In this document: piece after piece, positions 49,534 to 56,404 of the stretch
How positions within the stretch are numbered: position 1 is the first letter of the stretch
Layout of the letters: every line of letters begins with the position of its first letter
Virus record (IMG/VR): IMGVR_UViG_3300028399_000001
Coordinates: 1-63,575 of that record
DNA from: a virus
Strand: one strand, 5' to 3'
Length of the DNA stretch: 63,575 nt
The notes under the pieces: model-generated
What the model was told of the DNA's origin: nothing
The model's input: only the letters and a program-made list of their open reading frames with translations
The model's database searches: none
Translations under genes and position numbers: made by a program

Positions 49534-49917
49534 TTACTTCGTTGATACCAACAACATCAACCATTCCAACCATTTCGCTATTGGCGGAATGACAACAAAC
49601 AGAATCATGGCCGCCACCCGATACGGGCTTCGGCACCACCAGCGCCAAAAGGCATGGATGCGCGGCGAACCTCTTGAAGTGCGATGCACGCCCTGCGCGC
49701 TACTGAACTGCCTCCGCAAATCCTCCAAAAGATCGGGCGAGATGTTGGCCAGGTGAGGATTATTTGCCAGCGTTTTCCGGATGATGTCGAGGCGTTCCTG
49801 CGTCCACTCAGCCTTCGCGTATCCAATCGGCACCTGTCTCATCAAGAGGTATTCGGCTGCTGTCAGTGGTCCGAGCGTTGGGTGGCACACAAACACCTGC
49901 TTCGTTTCGTCGCTCAC
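49534..49917 (-). CDS. Unknown protein with C-terminal membrane helix (127 aa)
   Basis: GTG start at 49917 after GGCAGGAGAATTGTC. MSDETKQVFVCHPTLGPLTA, then helices (EWTQERLDIIRKTLANNPHL, SPDLLEDLRRQFSSAQG) and a C-terminal hydrophobic segment (VAAMILFVVIPPIAKWLEWL). The much longer frame to 50487 is antisense-like and overlaps a real gene, so it is rejected. Not recognised. Confidence 0.6.
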   Translation of the reverse strand: MSDETKQVFVCHPTLGPLTAAEYLLMRQVPIGYAKAEWTQERLDIIRKTLANNPHLANISPDLLEDLRRQFSSAQGVHRTSRGSPRIHAFWRWWCRSPYRVAAMILFVVIPPIAKWLEWLMLLVSTK

Positions 49918-49940
49918 GACAATTCTCCTGCCTCGGTCAT

Positions 49941-50333
49941 CTAGGACTCTTCTCCGCCAACCACAAGAACCGCGGGGTTCAGCACGCCGCCATCGCGATT
50001 CGCTTTCTCGCACTCGTACTTGATCTGGCATTGCATGGCGTGCCATCGACGCAATGCTTCGCCATGCTCCCAAACGTGCCGCAGAATTTGTACCGCGCCC
50101 ATATACTGGTATCCACGCAACCCATGTTTCCCCATGACGCCGCAAGCCAGCTCCTTCGCCTTTTCGGCGCAGCCTTCGACAGTTTCGCCGTTTGCGATGA
50201 ATGCCTCCATGAGGTTTGCCCACGTCTCGGCGAACCAGTAGGCAGCGCCGCAGTATTCCGTGATGCGCCCATGATCGTTGTTCTCCAGTCCCTCGTTCCA
50301 CACATGCTTGGCTTCGTCGTCTTTGAACTGCAT
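49941..50333 (-). CDS. Unknown helical protein (130 aa)
   Basis: MQFKDDEAKHVWNEGLENND after GGAGACAACC. Segments EYCGAAYWFAETWANLMEAF and LRHVWEHGEALRRWHAMQCQ are helical and rich in Trp, Cys and His. I recall similar small phage proteins (YxxxVxxFAExWAxLMExxI...YGMTGAQxGxAVxILxxxWxxGEELRRWHN) of unknown function. Confidence 0.72.
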   Translation of the reverse strand: MQFKDDEAKHVWNEGLENNDHGRITEYCGAAYWFAETWANLMEAFIANGETVEGCAEKAKELACGVMGKHGLRGYQYMGAVQILRHVWEHGEALRRWHAMQCQIKYECEKANRDGGVLNPAVLVVGGEES

Positions 50334-50363
50334 GGTTGTCTCCAACACAAAAACCACTTGGGG

Positions 50364-51317
50364 TCAGAACAACATCGGCTTGGAAGCGCTTGGCGATATC
50401 CATACCGATTCCGTCCTGGGTGCGTGATCTGTAATTGAACCGGAACCTTGCAATTTTGTTCCACGCACACGACCGGCAGCATGGCATGCCGTCTCAATAT
50501 CTCGGCGTTGCCATCCGGCGTCATCAAGCTGTGCGTATATCGGATGGTTGTAGCCGCTGACAACCGCCTTGCCCTCAAGGTTCAGCAGCACCTCGACCAA
50601 CTCGGCGTGTGCATCATCTGACATTTCATGTTCGTACACGTTGCGTGATCCAGAAGCGCGGGTATCGGAGACGTAGGGTGGATCCACATAGAACACCGTT
50701 TCCTTGGAATCCCAATACCGGATGACTTCGATCGCGTCCCGGCAGTCGATCTGCACGCGGGACAAACGCTCGTGCCATGAGTCAAGTAAACGCAAGCGAC
50801 CTCGCCATGAGTTGACTACCTGAGCCATACCGCGCGTTGATGTAAATACCCGTCCCCAATCGCATTCTGCATTGCACTTGCCGCCGAATCCTTGATTCTG
50901 CCCAACAAACATTGCCCACGCCCGATCTACATCGTCCGCCGATTCATCGCCCATTATCTCAAGCGCCTTGCGAAACTCGGCGCGAGAATACATTGTCCAC
51001 GTGAGCTTGTGTGCGAGCAATTCGAACTTCTCGGGATCTTGGAGCACCCGGAACAGCCCGATGGTGCGTTCATCCAGGTCGTTCAGCACCTCGACGGGGA
51101 ACGGCTTGATATGCCAAAACACAGACGCAGCGCCGCAGTACGGCTCTACGTACACTTTGCCTTTCGGGATCAGCGGCACAATCCGGCGTGCAATCTGTCC
51201 CTTTCCTCCGTACCACCTGACAGGCGCCATGATTCTGTTCGGCATCGGCAGCGCCTCACGGACATCTCTGCTTACGCGGAATGCGTCTGACGGCATCCCC
51301 TGCCTTTGGCTACTCAT
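50364..51317 (-). CDS. D12-class DNA adenine-N6 methyltransferase (317 aa)
   Basis: Dam/DpnM-type motifs: VRWYGGKGQIARRIVPLIPK, YVEPYCGAASVFW (AdoMet site, about 56-68) and FYVDPPYV with catalytic DPPY (212-215). It methylates adenine in an unknown target and may protect phage DNA from host restriction. No partner endonuclease is adjacent. Start 51317 follows GAGGATGTGCGTG; later in-frame ATGs (51245, 51230) are alternatives. Confidence 0.92.
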   Translation of the reverse strand: MSSQRQGMPSDAFRVSRDVREALPMPNRIMAPVRWYGGKGQIARRIVPLIPKGKVYVEPYCGAASVFWHIKPFPVEVLNDLDERTIGLFRVLQDPEKFELLAHKLTWTMYSRAEFRKALEIMGDESADDVDRAWAMFVGQNQGFGGKCNAECDWGRVFTSTRGMAQVVNSWRGRLRLLDSWHERLSRVQIDCRDAIEVIRYWDSKETVFYVDPPYVSDTRASGSRNVYEHEMSDDAHAELVEVLLNLEGKAVVSGYNHPIYAQLDDAGWQRRDIETACHAAGRVRGTKLQGSGSITDHAPRTESVWISPSASKPMLF

Positions 51318-51353
51318 CACGCACATCCTCGGCTGCATCGCCATTGGTCGGAT

Positions 51354-51584
51354 CTACGCCCCATGCTTCTTGCACCACAGGACGCCATCCACATCAAGGT
51401 AGAAACGAGAACCATCGTATAGAGGTGCACCGCATACTTCGCACCACCCGATGACATAACGACCATTTATGCGCTCGATATGGATGCCTGGATGTTTTCG
51501 GCGACATTCGTCGATTGCCTCGGCAACGGTTGTTCGAAAATGCTCTTTCACAGGCACCTTGCCGTCGATCACTACGGTTTTCAT
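51354..51584 (-). CDS. Small zinc-site protein (76 aa)
   Basis: MKTVVIDGKVPVKEHFRTTV with a helical segment and then GWCEVCGAPLYDGSRFYLDV and GVLWCKKH, a CxxC...C..H zinc site. Start at 51584 follows GGGGGATGTACG. Pattern known from small phage proteins; function unknown. Confidence 0.7.
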   Translation of the reverse strand: MKTVVIDGKVPVKEHFRTTVAEAIDECRRKHPGIHIERINGRYVIGWCEVCGAPLYDGSRFYLDVDGVLWCKKHGA

Positions 51585-51601
51585 CGTACATCCCCCATGC
51601 T

Positions 51602-51934
51602 TCATCGAACCCAGCATTCCACGTAGATCGGTCCTCTGTGGTCACGCAATGTAGTCTCCTTGAGGTAGTCGCGCGTTTCGAGATCCAGAACGCAGACATC
51701 AACCCCTTCGGAGCTCACGATGTCCACACAGCATTCGTCAAGATCCAGATATACTTCGTAACGCCACTTACCAGGTCTTCTGTAGGCGACGAGCTTGACC
51801 TGGCGTGCATTCCCGATGTCGAAATACTCAGACAGACCTTCTGCACAGAAATAGTAATTGTTGCGCACAAAACAATAGCCACTGCCAATCCGGCAGAGCC
51901 TCATCCACGGCGTCTTTGCGATCTCGGTTGTCAT
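51602..51934 (-). CDS. Unknown protein, paralogue A (110 aa)
   Basis: MTTEIAKTPWMRLCRIGSGY, FCAEGLSEYFDIGNARQVKL and DHRGPIYVECWVR. The same order with PW near the start, YFDxxxARQVKLVAxRxPGxxRYEVxL in the middle and GPIYVECWV at the end recurs in 53742-54128. The pair must have arisen by duplication. I do not recognise the family. Confidence 0.72.
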   Translation of the reverse strand: MTTEIAKTPWMRLCRIGSGYCFVRNNYYFCAEGLSEYFDIGNARQVKLVAYRRPGKWRYEVYLDLDECCVDIVSSEGVDVCVLDLETRDYLKETTLRDHRGPIYVECWVR

Positions 51935-51992
51935 TTTCGTTTCTCCGTGCTATCTTTGTTTTACGGCCTGTCAGAAGAATCGCTTCGCATTC

Positions 51993-52307
51993 TCAATCGT
52001 TATCTGCCGCCAGTCTTTCATCTTGGCATCGTGGGCACTCTACACGTTCAGTACCCAACGGCACCATCACCCATAGCGACACATCTGGATCGATCTCGCC
52101 GCCGCATCTCTCGCAGCGCTCCACTTTACGACCTGGACTGCACGACGCGATGTCGTTCTCGCATGCTGCCACCTCGTCCAGCAAGCACGCGCACTCGAAA
52201 TCGGTATCCACAAGGCCATCGGCGCCCAAGCCAACGAGCCACTTGAACAGGGCCTCGCCAGCCGTGCCTGGCTGGACCCATCCCGGCGTTACCTTTTTGT
52301 CATTCAT
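51993..52307 (-). CDS. Zinc-ribbon protein (104 aa)
   Basis: MNDKKVTPGWVQPGTAGEAL, a helical middle with Cys (CACLLDEVAACENDIASC) and a ribbon CERCGGEIDPDVSLW...CPRCQDE. Such small ribbons recur in this operon. Function unknown. Confidence 0.65.
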   Translation of the reverse strand: MNDKKVTPGWVQPGTAGEALFKWLVGLGADGLVDTDFECACLLDEVAACENDIASCSPGRKVERCERCGGEIDPDVSLWVMVPLGTERVECPRCQDERLAADND

Positions 52308-52779
52308 GGTCCGCCTCCTCGTGGCTCTCCACCGTGATCTTGCCGAGCACTTCGCACAGATCCAGAAGCTCGCGAGTCGTGTTGCGCTGCTGCATGATCA
52401 CGTCGCACAAGTTCCACTCCCGATCCTTACCGCCACATGAAATCTGCAACGTTCCAGCATCTCGCACGGCTTCGATCAGGTAGATTTCGTCTGACCCGAG
52501 CACGGTTTCAAAATTTCCTGGTGTACGGTAAATCTGGAATACGATCTCACCGTGGTATGGCTTCCGCCCATACTCGTTATCCGCACGCTGATCACCGAAT
52601 GCGGCGTACTGCTTCACGCCGATGTAATGATCCTTGAGTGCCGCTTCGCCGTCTGCTTGGATTTCTGTAATCGCGTCCTCGATTGCCGTGAGTCGCACCG
52701 GAGAATCAGGGACGCCGGAAACATGCAGATTCTCCATCGCGCGTTTGCATCTTTCAATGTCTAGCGGTTTCGCTGCCAT
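52300..52779 (-). CDS. Unknown alpha/beta protein (159 aa)
   Basis: MAAKPLDIERCKRAMENLHV starts after AAAGGAGAGACGCG at 52779. Helical N-terminus, then GEIVFQIYRTPGNFETVLGS and YLIEAVRDAGTLQISCG as strands and LLDLCEVLGKITVESHEE. The longer frame to 52944 overlaps another gene and is rejected. No family assigned. Confidence 0.68.
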   Translation of the reverse strand: MAAKPLDIERCKRAMENLHVSGVPDSPVRLTAIEDAITEIQADGEAALKDHYIGVKQYAAFGDQRADNEYGRKPYHGEIVFQIYRTPGNFETVLGSDEIYLIEAVRDAGTLQISCGGKDREWNLCDVIMQQRNTTRELLDLCEVLGKITVESHEEADHE

Positions 52780-52813
52780 CGCGTCTCTCCTTTTGGTTGG
52801 AGCTTGATCGTTG

Positions 52814-52978
52814 TCAGGCATCCTCGTCGTCCCCTTCGCAGTTATGCGCATGGGCGCATGTCGGACAGAGCCACAAATCACATACTGGACAAATCCACAC
52901 ATCGTCATACGGGAAGCTGCGACCGCAGTAGTCGCAGTCTTCAATTAGCGGCGGATAGTAGTCGTCGTTCAAGATCAT
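52814..52978 (-). CDS. Zinc-finger micro-protein (54 aa)
   Basis: MILNDDYYPPLIEDCDYCGR, then FPYDDVWICPVCDLWLCPTC and AHAHNCEGDDEDA. Three CxxC pairs and a final His/Cys make up two small zinc sites, RING- or B-box-like in spacing. GGAGGATGGGTGACGA precedes the ATG. An overlapping rightward frame looks unnatural. Function unknown. Confidence 0.6.
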   Translation of the reverse strand: MILNDDYYPPLIEDCDYCGRSFPYDDVWICPVCDLWLCPTCAHAHNCEGDDEDA

Positions 52979-53093
52979 TCGTCACCCATCCTCCTTGTCA
53001 CTCTGGCCTCTGCCCATCATCGCCAGCTTCAACAATCCGCTTGATGACTTTGCGCATTTGCTGCATTGAGTACACAAGCGACTCTACATTCTT

Positions 53094-53339
53094 TCAGACA
53101 TCACCACCGCGCTCAATCGAAGCCGTCAGCAGAGATTCGTTAGCAAACATGAAAAAATGCTCGCGTGTATTGAGAAGAGCGCCCCTCACTTTGTCCTCGC
53201 ACTTGACGCACAGCCACGTAGCCGCCCCGCAAGTCCACTCCTGCCAACGGCGCGGCATATCCGTACATCCGCATCGCTGGCATGGATACATAATTTTCGC
53301 TTTGACAAAGACATTTTGTCGTTCTTCGCTCGTCATCAT
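53094..53339 (-). CDS. Zinc-binding small protein (81 aa)
   Basis: MMTSEERQNVFVKAKIMYPC, then CQRCGCTDMPRRWQEWTCGA and WLCVKCEDKVRGALLN, two Cys pairs that could form a zinc site. GGGAGCTTCC precedes the double ATG. Downstream bases 52985-53093 hold a possible short helical ORF whose start appears one base out of frame. Confidence 0.65.
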   Translation of the reverse strand: MMTSEERQNVFVKAKIMYPCQRCGCTDMPRRWQEWTCGAATWLCVKCEDKVRGALLNTREHFFMFANESLLTASIERGGDV

Positions 53340-53554
53340 GGAAGCTCCCTGGAAATGATGTCACGCGCGATTGTTAGCACACCAATAAGCGCGCAACAAT
53401 CCATTGCGAGAGATGTGTTGCTTATGCTGTACGATGCTTCTCGAAGCAAATTGATTGCGTTGTCTATCTCTTCGCATGCAACCGTCAACGATTTCTCAGC
53501 GTCAGGAATCCTGACATTCTTCAGTATTGTTGTATACGATCCACACATAGCCAT
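53336..53554 (-). CDS. Small helical protein (72 aa)
   Basis: MAMCGSYTTILKNVRIPDAE, KSLTVACEEIDNAINLLREA and CCALIGVLTIARDIISRELP are helical with several Cys. GGAGACCA precedes the ATG. The stop overlaps the zinc protein gene. Unknown. Confidence 0.68.
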   Translation of the reverse strand: MAMCGSYTTILKNVRIPDAEKSLTVACEEIDNAINLLREASYSISNTSLAMDCCALIGVLTIARDIISRELP

Positions 53555-53587
53555 TGGTCTCCATTCTGATTTCGATTTACCATGCCT

Positions 53588-53776
53588 TCATCGCTTATCC
53601 TCGCCCTGCCGTTCAAGCAGCCGCAACGCTGCGTCCAGCCACTTGCCGGTCGGCGTGTTGGCAATGGCCAGCTCGCACCGAGAACGGCAGACCGCGATGA
53701 ACCGTTGCACGGCAATGTCCGTCAAGCCGTGCCTGATCGCCTCATCTGCGGCTTTTTCTGGTGTTTGCTTGCTCAT
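53588..53776 (-). CDS. Small helical protein (62 aa)
   Basis: MSKQTPEKAADEAIRHGLTD and IAVQRFIAVCRSRCELAIAN with a GKWLDAALRLLERQGEDKR tail, fully helical. GTGGAGCCAGGC precedes the ATG at 53776. Overlaps the upstream gene by 35 bases. Function unknown. Confidence 0.6.
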   Translation of the reverse strand: MSKQTPEKAADEAIRHGLTDIAVQRFIAVCRSRCELAIANTPTGKWLDAALRLLERQGEDKR

Positions 53777-54128
53777 GCCTGGCTCCACGCTTCACCCAGC
53801 ATTCAACGTAGATCGGGCCGTCAATGTCGCTGAGCCCAAACCTTTTGAGGTAGCGTCGAAGCCAAGTTGTCAACATCTCTGCATCTTCCCCGTCTTCAGT
53901 TAGAACCTTAGCGGTTACGTCATCCGCCGGCAGCCACACCTCATACCTCCCATCGCCCGGCTCGCGATGAGCAACGAGCTTGACTTGCTTCGCCCCCTCA
54001 ACGTCAAAGTACTTCGACAGAAGATCCCTACAGACAAACCGCACAGCATAGCCAAACACGCTGCCATCACACCAAAAGCCAGCCGGGCCGTCCAACAGCC
54101 ACGGCGTTTCAGCTATCCGCGTGCTCAT
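53742..54128 (-). CDS. Unknown protein, paralogue B (128 aa)
   Basis: MSTRIAETPWLLDGPAGFWC, LLSKYFDVEGAKQVKLVAHR and IDGPIYVECWVKRG repeat the order found in 51602-51934. The C-terminus has an extra basic tail (ARHEQANTRKSRR). Duplicate of that gene. Function unknown. Confidence 0.72.
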   Translation of the reverse strand: MSTRIAETPWLLDGPAGFWCDGSVFGYAVRFVCRDLLSKYFDVEGAKQVKLVAHREPGDGRYEVWLPADDVTAKVLTEDGEDAEMLTTWLRRYLKRFGLSDIDGPIYVECWVKRGARHEQANTRKSRR

Positions 54129-54163
54129 AGCTCAATACTCCACCCTAGCTCCACAGTACTGCG

Positions 54164-54478
54164 TCACTTCACCTTAGGCATATCAGGACAAATGCACGAG
54201 TCGTCATCACAGTATGCCTCGTGGATATCGTCCCACATCAATCCGTAGTACCATCCGTCAACAAACAGGCTGGAACGTATGCGCCGGCAGGTCTCGCATG
54301 TCCTAAACCTTCCCATGCGCCCGTCCCACTTGCCATTCGTAAGCTCGTACTGCTCTCCAGGGAGAATGTCGCACCCGCATTCGCAGCATTTGTGACGCTT
54401 CCTTGCCGTCACAATGCGATCCACTACGAAGTCTGGGCCGTCATCTACGTACAACGCGATGCAATGGCTGAACATCAT
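54164..54478 (-). CDS. Zinc-binding phage protein (104 aa)
   Basis: MMFSHCIALYVDDGPDFVVD, HKCCECGCDILPGEQYELTN and FRTCETCRRIRSSLF. The CxCGCxIxPGExYE...TCxxCxxIR arrangement is a common small phage zinc protein. Start at 54478 follows AAGCGAGGCC. Function not established. Confidence 0.75.
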   Translation of the reverse strand: MMFSHCIALYVDDGPDFVVDRIVTARKRHKCCECGCDILPGEQYELTNGKWDGRMGRFRTCETCRRIRSSLFVDGWYYGLMWDDIHEAYCDDDSCICPDMPKVK

Positions 54479-54568
54479 GGCCTCGCTTACGTTCGTTCGT
54501 CCAGTTTCAGCATGCAATCACCCGCGCCCGGATTCGATGGTAAAGAGCCCCAGGCGGGAGACCACCTG

Positions 54569-54862
54569 TCACTCATCCAGTGGCTCATAGGTAGCTTCGA
54601 AAACGTCCGGCTTACATGGATAAAGCTCGCCCTTTACACCGCGGATAATCCAATCCCCGAGCTGCGCCGTCATCGTGCCTTCAAGGGTCTCGATCGTAGC
54701 CGTCTTTGTGCTCTGGTCGTACACGACCCCTGGTATGTGCTCTTGGTTAGGATGTGGTAGATTAAACGTTTCCTCAGTAATTTGAATGGCTCTGATGACC
54801 ACTGGTTTCTTTCGATATGGTCGCATACTTCTGCTCCGACAGTCGGGTTTCGGTGGATACAT
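54569..54862 (-). CDS. Conserved phage protein (97 aa)
   Basis: MYPPKPDCRSRSMRPYRKKP, then VVIRAIQITEETFNLPHPNQ, EHIPGVVYDQSTKTATIETL and GDWIIRGVKGELYPCKPDVF. The KKPVVIxAxQ...GDWIIxGVKGExYPCKPDIFxxTYE pattern is widespread in tailed phages; function unknown to me. Start at 54862 follows GGAGGTAATC. A promoter-like sequence lies about 100 bases upstream. Confidence 0.85.
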   Translation of the reverse strand: MYPPKPDCRSRSMRPYRKKPVVIRAIQITEETFNLPHPNQEHIPGVVYDQSTKTATIETLEGTMTAQLGDWIIRGVKGELYPCKPDVFEATYEPLDE

Positions 54863-54958
54863 GATTACCTCCATTTGTTTATTCCGCGTTATCCAAAATA
54901 TCATCCAGCACAAACTGTCGCCACTGTTCCTCAAGCCGCCTCCAGCAGCCACCACGGA

Positions 54959-54986
54959 ATTATACCACTATCATCCATCGCGTAAA
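54959..54986 (-). promoter_or_regulatory. Sigma70-type promoter inside the leftward operon
   Basis: On the minus strand TTTACG (54986-54981), a 16-bp spacer and a perfect TATAAT (54964-54959). It lies in the 163-base gap between genes 55026-55274 and 54569-54862 and would restart transcription of the downstream small-gene block. Confidence 0.6.
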
Positions 54987-55025
54987 CATCATGCATGTCG
55001 GATAAGACATTTTTCGGATTTTTTT

Positions 55026-55274
55026 CTACGGGCGACGGATCGGCTCGGGCATCAGAACATCGGATGCGCAGATGAGGCGGATGTTGCGGCAGCGGTGCAT
55101 GTAGAATTGCCGCGGCTCCTCACGGCAGAGGCACAGGGCGAGGAACCGGTCGTCAGATAGGAATCGGATGGGGCTGGCGATGCGGATCGTGCGTTCGCCG
55201 TGGCGGTCGGTGTACTCGAACTCCAGGACGTATTCGTCGGGGTTGCGCAATGCCTGGATCAGTGCGCTAATCAT
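55026..55274 (-). CDS. WYL-like small protein (82 aa)
   Basis: MISALIQALRNPDEYVLEFE, then HGERTIRIASPIRFLSDDRF, LALCLCREEPRQFYMHRCRN and IRLICASDVLMPEP. The strand order E-F-x-Y...G...R...P...L......R.F...R...I.L resembles a stand-alone WYL domain, a ligand- or nucleic-acid-binding SH3-like fold. The call is by pattern. It may be regulatory. Confidence 0.65.
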   Translation of the reverse strand: MISALIQALRNPDEYVLEFEYTDRHGERTIRIASPIRFLSDDRFLALCLCREEPRQFYMHRCRNIRLICASDVLMPEPIRRP

Positions 55275-55482
55275 CGTTTTCGTCCTCGATCGACTTGATT
55301 GCGAACCGAAGCGTTTCGATCCCGATGACAGGCGGGGTCCACGGTGTGCGCGGGCATTGCATGCGCTTCTGCCGAACGCGGTCGCTCCATCGGCTTTGTA
55401 TGCGCTCGCATTGCTCGCGGATCTCTTCTTGAGAAGGGATCGGCGCCGTCCGTGGCGCCGCCCTTCGCTGCTTCCGTGCCAT
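55267..55482 (-). CDS. Small basic phage protein (71 aa)
   Basis: MARKQRRAAPRTAPIPSQEE, IREQCERIQSRWSDRVRQKR and TPWTPPVIGIETLRFAIKS. The IRxxCxxIQxxWSxxxRxKR...W.PPV pattern is familiar from small phage genes. Start at 55482 follows AAGGAGACGCGCG. Function unknown. Overlaps the WYL-like gene by 8 bases. Confidence 0.75.
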   Translation of the reverse strand: MARKQRRAAPRTAPIPSQEEIREQCERIQSRWSDRVRQKRMQCPRTPWTPPVIGIETLRFAIKSIEDENDD

Positions 55483-55493
55483 CGCGCGTCTCC

Positions 55494-55772
55494 TTACCGG
55501 TGTTTGTTTGCGAGCCGTTCGCTCGGTCGGCACAGCCCACGCGGCTGCGCCCCGCTTTCGTACCACTGCTGACGGATCAGCTTCTTTTCCCTTGAGATGT
55601 AGGCGTCAAGCACCGCTTGCGCCTCTTGATCCGAGTCTGCACGCAGGAACATTTCCCTGATCTGGTCGTCAGTGAGATTGCCGTCATTGCACCGTTCTCC
55701 GCATTCACCACACACAGTTCCAAGCTCCTCCAAGGTCTTTGGTACCAACGGTTTGCGCACACACATCGCCAT
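55494..55772 (-). CDS. Small Cys-containing protein (92 aa)
   Basis: MAMCVRKPLVPKTLEELGTV, CGECGERCNDGNLTDDQIRE and VLDAYISREKKLIRQQWYES. The CxxCxxxC cluster may bind metal; the remainder is helical. Start is uncertain (ATG 55772, no clear site; the frame is open to 55790). Unknown. Confidence 0.55.
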   Translation of the reverse strand: MAMCVRKPLVPKTLEELGTVCGECGERCNDGNLTDDQIREMFLRADSDQEAQAVLDAYISREKKLIRQQWYESGAQPRGLCRPSERLANKHR

Positions 55773-56105
55773 GCGCACAGTACGCCCCAACAGCGCAGAA
55801 GTCCTATAGGGCGGTCATCCTTGATTACCCCAAGGCCTGGCGTCGGTGTCCGATTGCCCAATGCGATCCCCAACCCACCCTACCTCCAAGCGGCCTGTTG
55901 CGAGCAAACCGCCATCGCTCGAAACACCTGGAGCCTACAGCATCACGCTGCGACCTCTGTACGCTTTGGTCCTGTCCACAGGGCGGTGGCACTAGCGGGA
56001 CTACTTGCGCCGAGGAGGCTTGCCGGCTGCCAGCCGGCGCCGGTTTTAAGGCCCGGTACGCCCAACGGTTCGCTGCCACCAGTGGCTATAAGTCGCCGAC
56101 CGTTC
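55773..56105 (-). other. 333-bp non-coding stretch with strong hairpins; candidate structured RNA
   Basis: No frame on either strand looks protein-like, although neighbours are packed tightly. Hairpins include GCCGGCT-GCC-AGCCGGC (56022-56038) and a CCGG-flanked stem around 56042-56058. It lies within the leftward operon, so it would be transcribed. It may be a structured RNA, a replication origin or a decayed gene. No known RNA family was recognised. Confidence 0.4.
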
Positions 56106-56390
56106 TTACGACTGCGGCGCATCGTCAGCGTCGTGCTGCGGTGCGTCTGTTTTCGGGTTGCCTCCGGAGTGCAATGCGGCGTCGATCTGTTCGAACCGCT
56201 CTTTGAGGCGTGAGATGAGATTTGTGATTCGATCGTTCTGTAGTTCAACGGCGTCGTGCAGGTCGTCGATTTTCTTTGCGAGCATTTTGATGGCATGCTC
56301 GTTGAACGTCGAGCGCCGCTCGTTGTTCCCGACCCGATCCATCGTGGAATGGAGCTGGTGCTTGACGTACTCGCTGAGGATACGACCCAC
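56106..56390 (-). CDS. Helical protein, coiled-coil type (94 aa)
   Basis: GTG start at 56390 after AAGGGGTCTGCC. MGRILSEYVKHQLHSTMDRV, then AIKMLAKKIDDLHDAVELQN and ITNLISRLKERFEQIDAALH, a continuous heptad pattern. The frame to 56507 overlaps the helicase end and is rejected. Function unknown; could be a partner of the helicase. Confidence 0.65.
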   Translation of the reverse strand: MGRILSEYVKHQLHSTMDRVGNNERRSTFNEHAIKMLAKKIDDLHDAVELQNDRITNLISRLKERFEQIDAALHSGGNPKTDAPQHDADDAPQS

Positions 56391-56404
56391 GGCAGACCCC
56401 TTGT

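Noticed and set aside
49534-50487. Leftward frame of 317 residues
   Set aside because: Only the last 127 residues look like a protein; the rest is an Arg-rich shadow over the 49941-50333 gene. A GTG with a good site at 49917 explains the real start.
52985-53093. Short helical ORF (MQQMRKVIKRIVEAGDDGQR) after the 53094 zinc gene
   Set aside because: Its likely start codon is one base out of frame with the helical part, so a gene of about 34 residues would need a frameshift.
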